From Bacteroidota bacterium (GTDB lineage: Bacteria; Bacteroidota; Bacteroidia; AKYH767-A; OLB10): a DNA stretch of 64,000 nt. The translations under genes were made by a program, and so were the position numbers. Shown in pieces: positions 29,440 through 38,436 of this stretch. Position 1 is the stretch's first letter, and every line of letters begins with the position of its first letter. Location of the stretch: the NCBI GenBank assembly GCA_016714535.1, contig JADKDR010000006.1:62001-126000 (forward strand). The letters are read 5' to 3'. The notes beneath the pieces were generated by a model, which ran no database searches, was not told the origin of the DNA, and worked only from the letters and a program-made list of their open reading frames with translations.

Positions 29440-29969
29440 TACGATAACATTAAGCGCATTACAAAATCATTATTTTCTTCGCTTCCCACATAAAATTTTT
29501 TGGTGCCAAATATTTCGAAGCCGGCATTTTTGTAAAAACTGATAGCGCGATTATTCTCTTGCCAAACACCCAACCACAAACAATCGAACTTGTTTTGACG
29601 GGCATATTCAATGGCGTAGTTCATCATAGCACCGCCAAATTTATATCGCCAATACTGGCGGTCAACATAAATTCGTTCTATTTCGAGATTGGCAATACCC
29701 TCCAGGTTAGGGTGTGTGCGGTCGCTACGCAATTTAATGTAAGCTACCGGTATTTTATTTACGTACCCAATGGCAAAAAAAAGCATCGGGTTATCAAACT
29801 CTGCTTCTACCTTTACTAAAAGGAAGGCATCGGCTATATACTCCTGAAGGTCGGTTTCTGACTTTACATCCTTGTATGCATCATAAAAAAATTGTGCTCC
29901 AATTTTACAAAGTAAGGCTGCATGGTCCTTCGTTGCCGGAAGTATTTCTAAAAACATATCAGTAGGCAT
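29439..29969 (-). CDS. GNAT family N-acetyltransferase
   Basis: The protein has 172-176 residues with the GNAT fold: beta4-strand IANLEIERIYVD, an acetyl-CoA pyrophosphate loop variant YWRYKFGGAMMNYAIEYARQ (R-x-K-F-G-G-A), CLWLGVWQENNRAISFYKN and the closing AGFEIFGTKKFYVG. The substrate cannot be told. The gene overlaps prmA by one base (TAATG), so it may act in the same context of ribosomal protein modification, which is speculative. A TAGTTTTG promoter element at 29,977-29,984 is so close to the first Met (29,969) that the second Met, MFLEILPAT at 29,957, is a plausible start. Confidence 0.85.
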   Translation of the reverse strand: MPTDMFLEILPATKDHAALLCKIGAQFFYDAYKDVKSETDLQEYIADAFLLVKVEAEFDNPMLFFAIGYVNKIPVAYIKLRSDRTHPNLEGIANLEIERIYVDRQYWRYKFGGAMMNYAIEYARQNKFDCLWLGVWQENNRAISFYKNAGFEIFGTKKFYVGSEENNDFVMRLMLS

Positions 29970-29976
29970 AACCGCA

Positions 29977-29984
29977 CAAAACTA
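29977..29984 (-). promoter_or_regulatory. Candidate promoter of the GNAT-prmA operon
   Basis: On the minus strand this reads TAGTTTTG, a match to TAnnTTTG. It is 8-20 bp upstream of the two possible start codons and argues for the downstream one. Confidence 0.35.
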
Positions 29985-30047
29985 GCTATTCTCAAAAGAC
30001 TAAAACCGGAGTTTAATTTTAAATTACTCTAAACATTAAAACATCGT

Positions 30048-30055
30048 TATATTTG
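30048..30055 (+). promoter_or_regulatory. Candidate promoter (-7 element) for the SprB/CHU_C protein
   Basis: TATATTTG matches TAnnTTTG and lies 24 bp before the ATG at 30,080, the same spacing as seen for dsbD. Confidence 0.45.
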
Positions 30056-30079
30056 TGAAAAATTATATTTCCTCTTCCT

Positions 30080-31903
30080 ATGAAAAAAGTATTCTATTTA
30101 TTTGTGTTTGCCTTAGTAATTTCTAACATAGTGCTGGCGCAATCGCCAACGGTGCAGGATTGCCCATGTGCTATTCCAATTTGTCAGCCTATTTATTCGG
30201 AACTAAATGCCTACTCGGGCACGGGTAACATTCCACAAGAAATTAATAGTATAATCTCTTGCCTTGGGCAGGGTGAGAAAAACAGTGTGTGGTATTCGTT
30301 TACCGTTCAAACAAGCGGGCAGGTTAAATTCTCTATTACCCCCAATGTATTAACCGATGACTATGACTGGGCCGTATATAACCTGAGCAATGCTAACTGC
30401 AGCGATATATTTGCCAACCCAAGTTTAGAAGTTGCCTGTAACTTTGCCGGAACTCCAGGGGTAACAGGCCCAAATGGATTGCCGGGTGCACAAAATGGCC
30501 CTCCCATCAATGTGTTGCAAGGTCAAACCTATGTGATTAATGTGAGTCAGTTTTCGGTATCGCCTAACGGCTATACGATAGACTTTAGTGCCAGTACAGC
30601 CAGTATTTTAGATCAAACACCACCAACTATTGATAGTGTAAATACAAATTTTACGTGCGGACAAGATTCGTTTCAGGTAACCTTTAGCGAAAATATTCAA
30701 TGTTCGAGCGTTGATAAAAATGATTTCCTGTTACTTGACCCTACCAATGATACCCTGATAATTGATAGTGTGTATGCGGTAAATTGTAATTCGGTTTGTG
30801 GTTACTCGCGTACGTTTGTTTTTTATTTTAATCCGGCAGCTAATTATAACGGTACGTATATACTAAGCCTGATAAATTCTATTTCGGATATATGTGGTAA
30901 TGTAGCACCACCTGCTAATTTCAATTTAAATATTTCGGCTTATAGCTACAATAATACGACTACCGATGTTAATTGCAATGCAGGTAATGATGGGGCAATA
31001 AACGTATCCATTTTATCCCCCGGAAATTTCACCTATTTATGGAGTAATGGACAAACGTCTTCCTCCATTAGCAACCTTGCAGCAGGAACCTATACGGTTA
31101 CCGTTACACAGTCTGGAGTTGGATGCCCCGAAATAATATCCTTTACGATTAAACAGCCTGATCCATTTAGTATAAGCAATACCATAACAGGAAGCCCCTG
31201 CTCAGGTAGCAATGGCAGCATTGCTATCAATGTTGACTCGGGCGGTGTGGCACCATATACCTATTTGTGGAGTAATGGCAATACTACCAATAGCTTAACT
31301 TTACTTGCTCCTGGAGCATATACGGTAACCGTAACAGACACACAAGGATGCACAACAGTAAAGAATTTTACGGTGCCAAGTGTTAATGATGTAACTGCAG
31401 CATTTACGTATGTTGACTCGCTTAGCTGCGAAGGATCCCGCGTGTTTTTAACCAACACCAGCACGGGCGCTACTACTTACACCTGGATTTTTGATGGAGT
31501 AAAAGATAGCCTGAATGCGGGCCCCAACGCCAATGTGTTTTTTGCTGCCGGCAGTAATCACAGCATTAGCCTGATAGCTATTAATGGCGCTTGCAGCGAT
31601 ACCAATGCCATTATTTATACCTTGCCTGAACTAGGTGCCGTTTCGGAAATTACCAATATTTTTACTCCAAATGGTGACGGTATAAACGATTGTTTTGCCA
31701 TAGGCAAAACAGGAGAATTTACATCGTGTACCACCGTTGAAATTCATAACCGCTGGGGAAATAAAATTTGGAGCACTACCTCAACCAACAAATGTTGGGA
31801 AGGAAAAGATGACAAAGGCAATGCAGTGCCCGAAGGAACCTATTTTTATATTCTTGAATTTAAGGATAAAAAGTACACCGGCCATGTGATGGTAGTAAGG
31901 TAG
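30080..31903 (+). CDS. Secreted SprB-repeat protein with gliding-motility-type C-terminal domain
   Basis: This 607-residue protein has a signal peptide (MKKVFYLFVFALVISNIVLAQ) and an N-terminal beta-domain (residues 30-175; YSFTVQTSGQVKFSIT). Next come an Ig-like region, two SprB-type repeats at about 290-430 (VNCNAGNDGAINV, TYLWSNGQTSS, PYTYLWSNGNTT) and a PKD-like module at about 440-515. The end is a CHU_C/type B sorting domain starting NIFTPNGDGINDCF with EIHNRWGNKIW and finishing GHVMVVR. Type B domains are a second class of T9SS signal, unlike the type A tail of the giant adhesin. Its repeats are cousins of the giant's. The role is inferred as surface-associated or secreted adhesion. 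Confidence 0.9.
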   Translation: MKKVFYLFVFALVISNIVLAQSPTVQDCPCAIPICQPIYSELNAYSGTGNIPQEINSIISCLGQGEKNSVWYSFTVQTSGQVKFSITPNVLTDDYDWAVYNLSNANCSDIFANPSLEVACNFAGTPGVTGPNGLPGAQNGPPINVLQGQTYVINVSQFSVSPNGYTIDFSASTASILDQTPPTIDSVNTNFTCGQDSFQVTFSENIQCSSVDKNDFLLLDPTNDTLIIDSVYAVNCNSVCGYSRTFVFYFNPAANYNGTYILSLINSISDICGNVAPPANFNLNISAYSYNNTTTDVNCNAGNDGAINVSILSPGNFTYLWSNGQTSSSISNLAAGTYTVTVTQSGVGCPEIISFTIKQPDPFSISNTITGSPCSGSNGSIAINVDSGGVAPYTYLWSNGNTTNSLTLLAPGAYTVTVTDTQGCTTVKNFTVPSVNDVTAAFTYVDSLSCEGSRVFLTNTSTGATTYTWIFDGVKDSLNAGPNANVFFAAGSNHSISLIAINGACSDTNAIIYTLPELGAVSEITNIFTPNGDGINDCFAIGKTGEFTSCTTVEIHNRWGNKIWSTTSTNKCWEGKDDKGNAVPEGTYFYILEFKDKKYTGHVMVVR

Positions 31904-32310
31904 TTTGTAATTAAACTTTTACAAAACAAATGATGCTCAACTGCTGAATAGAAGGTCTTGTATTCTGAGTTTAATTGATTGTAATATCCGGAAGTTTTAT
32001 TCGAGACATTTTTTTGCAGAAAGATTTTCTTCTGTGTGCGCATTTCTAATGTTGTTGCTATCAACAAAATTTTTGACACATTTCCATTTTTAAATTGCCT
32101 GCTATCCGTTATCAACACGCAATCAATAATCAACTGAAAGCAATAGCCACGGAACCAAATTTGAGCTTGTTAAAAAAAGAAGCGCAAATCTAATTTACGC
32201 ACAAAAGTAGCAGTTGTAGATATGAAACACGCCAATCATGCATTATTAGGATTCTGAAATAAGAGGAGTTAGGATAAAGATATAGTACTTCCATTCTCCC
32301 TTTCTTTGCT
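31904..32310. other. Intergenic region without recognisable gene
   Basis: This AT-rich stretch has a 95-codon minus-strand frame (31,846-32,133) whose composition and overlap with the preceding gene do not support a gene. No strong terminator hairpin follows the SprB/CHU_C gene. Confidence 0.4.
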
Positions 32311-32318
32311 TACTTTTG
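32311..32318 (+). promoter_or_regulatory. Candidate promoter (-7 element) for the trans-sulfuration gene
   Basis: TACTTTTG followed by CAC matches TAnnTTTG and sits 22 bp before the ATG at 32,341. Confidence 0.5.
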
Positions 32319-32340
32319 CACGCTTAAAATTTTTAAACTC

Positions 32341-33480
32341 ATGCGATTTAATACCAAGACCATACATGCCGGATTGGAACCTGATCCGAGTACAGGAGCA
32401 ATTATGACCCCGATATTTCAAACCTCCACGTATGTGCAGGAAGCCCCTGGCAAACATAAAGGATATGAATATGCACGCACACAAAATCCTACACGCGATG
32501 CGTTACAAAAAAACCTGGCAGCCCTTGAAAACGGCAAGCATGGCCTTTGCTTTAGCAGCGGAATGGGTGCCATTGATACTTTAATTAAGACTTTGAAACC
32601 AGGCGATGAAGTGATTAGTACCAGCGATTTATATGGTGGCACGTATCGCATATTTACCAAGGTATTCGAAAAGTATGGTATTAAATTTCACTTTACTCCT
32701 ATGCATGATGTAGCTGCGGTGGGCAAGTACATTAATGCAAACACCAAACTAATCTGGGTTGAAACACCAACCAATCCAATGCTTAATATAATTGATATTG
32801 CGGCTGTGTCAAAACTTGCGAAGCAACACAATGTATTGGTGGGAGTTGACAACACCTTCGCTTCACCATATTTACAAAATCCGATTGACTTTGGTGCTGA
32901 TGTAGTAATGCATTCAGTTACCAAATATCTGGGCGGACATAGCGATGTAGTAATGGGCGCACTTGTAGTAAAAGACGATGCACTTGCTGAGGAGCTGGCT
33001 TTTCTGCAAAACTCATGTGGCGCAGTTCCGGGGCCGCAAGATTGCTTCCTAGTATTGCGTGGCATTAAAACCTTACATGTGCGTATGCAACGTCATTGTG
33101 AGAATGGCGAACGAATTGCCAATTTTTTGGCCAACCATGAACGTGTTGAAAAAGTATATTGGCCGGGATTTGCATCGCACCCAAATCATGATGTAGCAGC
33201 AAAGCAGATGCGCGGTTTTGGTGGTATGATGTCGTTTGTTATAAAGGGAAACAAAATGGACGATGCCTTGAAATTTTTGTCACAAACACATTTGTTTTCG
33301 TTGGCCGAATCGTTGGGCGGAGTAGAGTCATTAGTAGGGCATCCTGCAAGTATGACCCATGCTTCTATTCCAAAAGAAGAAAGAGAAAAAACAGGAGTGG
33401 TAGATTCACTTATCAGGCTAAGTGTTGGCATCGAAGATGCAAATGATTTGATTGAAGATTTAACAGAAGCATTAAAGTAA
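32341..33480 (+). CDS. Cystathionine gamma-synthase/lyase family PLP enzyme
   Basis: The 379-residue protein belongs to the Cys/Met metabolism PLP enzymes. Visible are TKTIHAGLEPDP, the tetramer-interface motif YEYARTQNPTRDAL, SSGMGAID, the PLP-stacking region DLYGGTYR, the aspartate in VDNTFASPYLQNP, and the Schiff-base lysine in SVTKYLGGHSD (Lys195). The C-terminal substrate region has SLAESLGGVESLVGHPASMTH and LIRLSVGIED. Such enzymes make cystathionine from an activated homoserine (MetB) or split cystathionine or methionine; sequence alone does not decide between metB and a gamma-lyase. The gene is monocistronic with its own promoter. Confidence 0.93.
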   Translation: MRFNTKTIHAGLEPDPSTGAIMTPIFQTSTYVQEAPGKHKGYEYARTQNPTRDALQKNLAALENGKHGLCFSSGMGAIDTLIKTLKPGDEVISTSDLYGGTYRIFTKVFEKYGIKFHFTPMHDVAAVGKYINANTKLIWVETPTNPMLNIIDIAAVSKLAKQHNVLVGVDNTFASPYLQNPIDFGADVVMHSVTKYLGGHSDVVMGALVVKDDALAEELAFLQNSCGAVPGPQDCFLVLRGIKTLHVRMQRHCENGERIANFLANHERVEKVYWPGFASHPNHDVAAKQMRGFGGMMSFVIKGNKMDDALKFLSQTHLFSLAESLGGVESLVGHPASMTHASIPKEEREKTGVVDSLIRLSVGIEDANDLIEDLTEALK

Positions 33481-33566
33481 AATTTTTGTCGTGCTTAATT
33501 ATTGAAATAGTCGTGGTATATAGTTGAACGATGAATTAATAATTATGACCAAATAAGTTAATAAAA

Positions 33567-34262
33567 ATGGGAGTTTCAAAATTTGCCGTTATAGGATTAG
33601 GCCGGTTTGGTCAGGCCATTGCACGCACGCTTGCTAATCGCGGTGCTGAGGTACTCGCTATTGATAGCAACGAAGAATATATAGAAGATATTAAAGAAGA
33701 TGTGGCAGTAGCTGTTACACTTGATGCTACAGATATTAAAGCATTGCGTACCCAGAACCTACAAGATATGGATGCCGTAGTGGTTTCGATAGGTGAAGAC
33801 TTTGAAGCCCTAATGCTATGTACGGTGCTGTTGCAAGAGATAGGTGTGTCGCGCATTATTTCGCGTGCCAATGGCAAACATCAACGCATGATACTTGAAA
33901 AAATGGGCGTTGGCGATGTGCTTTCTCCTGAAAATGATGTAGGCCTTGCCGTAGCCGAAAGATTGTTGAATCCGACCATTCTTACCACCCTCCTCTTACC
34001 CGACAGTTACGAAATCGTTGAAGTAAGAACACCACGTATTATTGCCAATCGTACTATTGAAGATATTAACCTCAGAGGTAAATACAACCTCAACCTTATC
34101 ACATTAAAAAAGCACAGCGATGAAGGACATAATGGAAATTCGGAAGTGGTAGCTCATATTGTTGGCGTGCCTTCAGGCGAAACACTGATTGAAGAAAACG
34201 ACACACTGATTTTATTTGGATTGACTAAAGATATTGAACGATTTATACAGATAAATATGTAG
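33567..34262 (+). CDS. TrkA/KtrA family potassium uptake regulatory protein
   Basis: This 231-residue cytoplasmic protein has an RCK_N Rossmann domain (KFAVIGLGRFGQAIARTL at residues 5-22, acidic LAIDSNEEYIEDI) and an RCK_C domain (about 140-228, ending LILFGLTKDIERF). KtrA/TrkA-type rings bind nucleotides and gate the K+ channels KtrB or TrkH. The single RCK_N plus RCK_C plan fits KtrA rather than the doubled TrkA. The membrane partner is not encoded in this window. Confidence 0.9.
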   Translation: MGVSKFAVIGLGRFGQAIARTLANRGAEVLAIDSNEEYIEDIKEDVAVAVTLDATDIKALRTQNLQDMDAVVVSIGEDFEALMLCTVLLQEIGVSRIISRANGKHQRMILEKMGVGDVLSPENDVGLAVAERLLNPTILTTLLLPDSYEIVEVRTPRIIANRTIEDINLRGKYNLNLITLKKHSDEGHNGNSEVVAHIVGVPSGETLIEENDTLILFGLTKDIERFIQINM

Positions 34263-34387
34263 CGTAATTAAAGTGGCTTTGCATTGCAATAGCATTGTGC
34301 CGGATATTGAAAAATATTACACCTTGATTTTTTTAATTTGTAAAAGCCTGTATGGTAAAATTTAATTGTCATTAATAAAAAATAAGT

Positions 34388-35449
34388 ATGCAAGATAACG
34401 AAGGAAAAATACGGGTAGGAATAACCATTGGTGATATAAACGGTGTTGGCCCCGAGGTGGTAATTAAAACATTTAGCGATAGCCGAATGTCGCACGTGTG
34501 CACACCGGTAATCTATGCCAGCAACAAATCTATTTCGCACTACCGCAAACTTCTTAATGCTAACGACTTTAATTTCAATACCATTAAATCGGTTAATGAT
34601 ATAATATGGCGTAAAGTAAATTTAATTAATTGTTGGGAGGAGGAAATTGCGATAGAACCGGGGCAAGCCACCACAGACGGAGGCAAATATGCTTTTAAAT
34701 CATTGGAGCAAGCAACGGCAGATTTATTGCTGCAAAAAATTGATGTGCTGGTAACAGCACCCATCAATAAGCAGAATATTCAATCGCCCGACTTTAATTT
34801 TCCCGGACATACGGAGTACTTAGCCAAGGCAGCAAATGCCAGCGATGCACTCATGATGCTGGTAAGTGATGATATGCGTGTTGCCTGCGCCACAGGCCAT
34901 ATGGCTTTGCGCGATGTAGCCGCCAAAATCACTAAACAAAATATTCTAAAAAAGCTATCGCTATTAAGTGAAAGTCTAAAAAAAGATTTTGGAATACGTA
35001 AGCCAAAAATTGCTGTACTTGGACTTAATCCGCATGCAGGCGACCAGGGTCTGCTTGGAAAAGAGGAGCAGGAAATAATAATTCCTGCTATTAAAGAAGC
35101 CATAAACAAAAACATAATGGCCTATGGTGCGTATGCTGCCGATGGGTTTTTTGCAAGTTTGCAACATCGTAAATTTGATGCTGTGCTGGCCATGTATCAC
35201 GATCAGGGATTGATTCCTTTTAAAAGTGCTGGCTTTGAAAAAGGGATAAACTTTACTGCCGGCTTATCTTTTATACGTACCTCACCCGACCATGGTACAG
35301 CCTATGACATTGCAGGTAAAAATATTGCTAACGAATCATCCTTTAGACAGGCAATATATTCGGCTATCGATATTTTTAAAGCCCGCGCACAACATGCCGA
35401 AATAAATAAAAATCCGCTTGCATTTAGCAAAAAGGGAAGTGATCATTGA
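34388..35449 (+). CDS. pdxA: 4-hydroxythreonine-4-phosphate dehydrogenase
   Basis: The 353-residue protein matches PdxA, which oxidises 4-phosphohydroxy-L-threonine in the DXP-dependent pyridoxal phosphate pathway. Signature stretches are GITIGDINGVGPEVV at the start, the metal-binding histidine in NFPGHTEYLA, ACATGHMALRDV, LGLNPHAGDQGLLG, and the C-terminal AMYHDQGLIPFK and RTSPDHGTAYDIAG. All three metal histidines appear present. Length is a little above the usual 330 because of insertions. A bidirectional terminator follows within 30 bp. Confidence 0.95.
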   Translation: MQDNEGKIRVGITIGDINGVGPEVVIKTFSDSRMSHVCTPVIYASNKSISHYRKLLNANDFNFNTIKSVNDIIWRKVNLINCWEEEIAIEPGQATTDGGKYAFKSLEQATADLLLQKIDVLVTAPINKQNIQSPDFNFPGHTEYLAKAANASDALMMLVSDDMRVACATGHMALRDVAAKITKQNILKKLSLLSESLKKDFGIRKPKIAVLGLNPHAGDQGLLGKEEQEIIIPAIKEAINKNIMAYGAYAADGFFASLQHRKFDAVLAMYHDQGLIPFKSAGFEKGINFTAGLSFIRTSPDHGTAYDIAGKNIANESSFRQAIYSAIDIFKARAQHAEINKNPLAFSKKGSDH

Positions 35450-35472
35450 TGTATGGTTTACTAAACAAATAA

Positions 35473-35505
35473 AACAGGCTGATAATTTTTTATCAGCCCG
35501 TTTTT
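35473..35505. terminator. Bidirectional terminator between pdxA and the S74 protein
   Basis: A perfect 9-bp stem (GGCTGATAA at 35,477-35,485 and TTATCAGCC at 35,490-35,498, TTTT loop) has T-rich flanks on both strands (CGTTTTTAG on plus, TGTTTTATTT on minus). It serves two convergent genes. Confidence 0.85.
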
Positions 35506-35526
35506 AGTTTGCAACTATTTTTATTT

Positions 35527-38424
35527 CTACTGTTTCATCATTTTTTTACTATCAATCACTTTGCCATCTGCTATAAGTGTGTAAGTGTAAATACCGCTGC
35601 TAAGGTCTGGGGCATATACGTGGATGCTGCCTGCGCCTTTTTCAGTTATGGTTACCTCTTTTAGTACAGTACCCTTGGCATCTACAAATATGATAGCAGC
35701 TTGCTGCACACTTGTTGGAATATTAAAGCGTATAGTTGTTTCATCCTTGTATGGATTGGGATTATTTTGATCAAGAATAATAGTTTGCGAATTTGATAAT
35801 TCTACATCAATTTGATTTGATTTCGTTTTGCTGTTTGATGAACAACAATTTGAAATTTGATTCTTCAAATCTTCAATTTGTGTTTGTTGCTCTTTGATTC
35901 CCGCAATAAGGATTGGTATTAATTCTATATAATTCAGTGCCTTATAATATTCACCTTTATTTATGATAGTTCCATCATCATCTAATTGGTCGGGTTCAAA
36001 AATAGTAGATACAATTTCAGGAAGTACTTTTTCTACATCTTGAGAAATAAGTCCATATTGCAATCCTTTGGCAAGATTCAATTGAGGAATTTTTGAGTTA
36101 TCGTACTCATACATTTTGGGGCTAAGTTGATTTAATAATGCTAAGGAATTTTTTAATTCCGATACATTTTTCTTTAAAATACTATCAGAAGGACCAAAAT
36201 AGCCTCCTACAGAATAAACGCCACCATTAAAATATCCTGCTGCCGAAGGGCAAGTGCCTGTTGTGCAATTTTGTAAATTAACGATGCCGTAAATGCCATA
36301 ACTGGCTATACTACCAATATTTGCGTGACCATATACTCCATAATTGATTCCTGCATTAGCCGATGTAGAATAGCATCCATAATTAGTACCTGTTAACGAC
36401 CCACCAGTTGCTGAACATTTTACACCATAGCTTAGTCCAGCATATCCTTGAGTTCTTAGTGCATCCGCCTTTACACCGATTATTTCACTTGCATTACTGC
36501 TTGATGCATAGCCTATTAATGCCCAGTTTCTACTTGATGCATTAGTTGAGGTAAAATTACCACCATAATTATTTGTTGAATTGGCACTTTCGCAACTTGC
36601 TTTCACGCCTTTACAATTTGTGGATGTGCCTGGGCCTGGATTAACTCGCGTTTCCAATCCAAATGCAGCCGTCCCATTGCCTTGTACTTCATTTAATATG
36701 CCTGTACTTGGGCCACCGGTTGATATCGTAGTTAAGTTTAAACCACGTGCAGCACCGGTATTTGTAGTGACATTCATTCTCAAGCCAGTACCTATTTGAG
36801 CATTTACAACATTTAAATCGCCACTATACAACGAGCGAGCGTTAGTATTGGTACTATTCAGGTCTTGAAAATTCCTCACATAGATTCCGTGGGCGTTATC
36901 ACCATGGTTTGGTGCACCATCATCTGCAAAAACAAAAAGGCGCGAATTACTTGAATTAACCACTCCTATTCCTATATCATGATTATAATTTTCGTGTACT
37001 ACTGTGTTGCATATAATATTACCTGCGGTAGCTTTTGTTAAAAAATTTGTTGGCAAGCCACCCGGGCAGCCACTTATACCGCCACCACCTACGCCTATAT
37101 CGTCTCGCCAAAAAACTTCACCATCGGCATTTGATACTAATACGCGATTAATAGCAGCATTACCATTGGCATTAAAGGCCGCTTGTGGCAAGGTACGCAA
37201 TCGTAAATTTCCATTTACATCAAGTGTGCGTGTGAGTATGTTTGTGCCATTATTGATGCCAACTCTTGCAAAAGCATTTACATTATTGGTGTTTATTTGC
37301 ATATCTCCAAGGTTGGTGGTTTGAAAGTCGGTATGAATGCCTGCTGTTACTGTTGAATTATATGCATAAGTTAATCTTAATTGCGGACTACTCGTATTTG
37401 CATTTACAATTGAATTAGGGTCGTTATCTAAAATCTCGAAGCGGGCGGTAGGATGGGTATTAATACCATTTATATAAAAGTTTCCAATTCCAATATTGCC
37501 AGTATTGGAAGCTCTAAAAACTTCCATCCCATGGAAGCTCCTAGAGTGTGAAGCAGGATTAGGAAAACCGTTTGAACTATCTGCAAATTCCGTAAAAATG
37601 ATCCTAAAAAAATCGGGGGCACCTAAACTATTAATATCATCACCCCAGCATAAAACGCCATCAGATCTATTTTGTGCTTCATCTTTCATCCCAGTATAAA
37701 TATGACAGCCATTATTAACCAAAGTACCAAGGTTCATCCAATTGCGATATCCTGTTTGATTTAAGTTACCAAAAATAGACTGACTTGAAATATGTAATGA
37801 ACTTAAAGGCTCATAATTCGGTGATTCGTTTGCGGCAAAGTTAATTCCAATTCGCGAAACATTGGGCGTAATAATATTATTCATTTGATCTCGAAAGTTA
37901 CCCTGGGTCACGACCATCCTTTGTCTTGTCATAGCACCATTTAATGTGTTGCTCGTACTAAAAAATATTGGTCCAATTTCACGCAATGTGATGTTGCCTG
38001 ATGGATTAAGTCCGATTCCATTATAAGCCAAGCCAACATGGAATCCATCAGTTGCTGTTACCCCTGTATTATCATTTGTAAACTGATGATAGTGTGAAGT
38101 TGCATTGGTTCTATGCTGATGCAATACACTTGTAGGCAAAAACGTACCGTTAGTACCCATATCACCAATGCCAATGAGTCCGATGCTTTGAAAATATTGA
38201 TCTTTAATAACCATACGGCAATTATCGAATGTGCCGCCTCCTGAATTAGTAAATAATTTTATATCCTGCAGCTGCTCTGTTTTTAAAAGCAACGGCTGTG
38301 CATTAGTAGTACCAAGGTAACTACCAAAGGGAGGTGCATTCCCTATTAAATACCATGGCGTTTGCGCATCAAGAGTGCTGATTATAAATAATAGCACAAA
38401 TAAAATTCTGAATATATTTTTCAT
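35527..38424 (-). CDS. Secreted tail-fibre-like protein with S74 autochaperone and T9SS tail
   Basis: The 965-residue protein has a signal peptide (MKNIFRILFVLLFIISTLDAQ) and a long Gly/Asn/Ser-rich region of short repeats (residues 30-740, NATSHYHQFTNDNTG, YGVYGHANIGSIASYGIYG) like phage tail fibres. A peptidase S74/intramolecular chaperone domain (about 745-875) follows: SDSILKKNVSELKN, LSPKMYEYD, YGLISQDVEKVLPEIV, YKALNYIELIPILIAGIKEQ and a coiled coil. The predicted self-cleavage is just before Ser746. The last 80 residues are a T9SS type A domain (LDQNNPNPYKDETTI to KKMMKQ). It probably forms a trimeric fibre at the cell surface. A small secreted protein gene lies 12 bp upstream on the same strand. 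Confidence 0.9.
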   Translation of the reverse strand: MKNIFRILFVLLFIISTLDAQTPWYLIGNAPPFGSYLGTTNAQPLLLKTEQLQDIKLFTNSGGGTFDNCRMVIKDQYFQSIGLIGIGDMGTNGTFLPTSVLHQHRTNATSHYHQFTNDNTGVTATDGFHVGLAYNGIGLNPSGNITLREIGPIFFSTSNTLNGAMTRQRMVVTQGNFRDQMNNIITPNVSRIGINFAANESPNYEPLSSLHISSQSIFGNLNQTGYRNWMNLGTLVNNGCHIYTGMKDEAQNRSDGVLCWGDDINSLGAPDFFRIIFTEFADSSNGFPNPASHSRSFHGMEVFRASNTGNIGIGNFYINGINTHPTARFEILDNDPNSIVNANTSSPQLRLTYAYNSTVTAGIHTDFQTTNLGDMQINTNNVNAFARVGINNGTNILTRTLDVNGNLRLRTLPQAAFNANGNAAINRVLVSNADGEVFWRDDIGVGGGGISGCPGGLPTNFLTKATAGNIICNTVVHENYNHDIGIGVVNSSNSRLFVFADDGAPNHGDNAHGIYVRNFQDLNSTNTNARSLYSGDLNVVNAQIGTGLRMNVTTNTGAARGLNLTTISTGGPSTGILNEVQGNGTAAFGLETRVNPGPGTSTNCKGVKASCESANSTNNYGGNFTSTNASSRNWALIGYASSSNASEIIGVKADALRTQGYAGLSYGVKCSATGGSLTGTNYGCYSTSANAGINYGVYGHANIGSIASYGIYGIVNLQNCTTGTCPSAAGYFNGGVYSVGGYFGPSDSILKKNVSELKNSLALLNQLSPKMYEYDNSKIPQLNLAKGLQYGLISQDVEKVLPEIVSTIFEPDQLDDDGTIINKGEYYKALNYIELIPILIAGIKEQQTQIEDLKNQISNCCSSNSKTKSNQIDVELSNSQTIILDQNNPNPYKDETTIRFNIPTSVQQAAIIFVDAKGTVLKEVTITEKGAGSIHVYAPDLSSGIYTYTLIADGKVIDSKKMMKQ

Positions 38425-38436
38425 ACTGTTTGTTTA

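Noticed and set aside
31846..32133. 95-codon minus-strand frame
   Set aside because: It overlaps the end of the SprB/CHU_C gene and has no recognisable domain or signal peptide.
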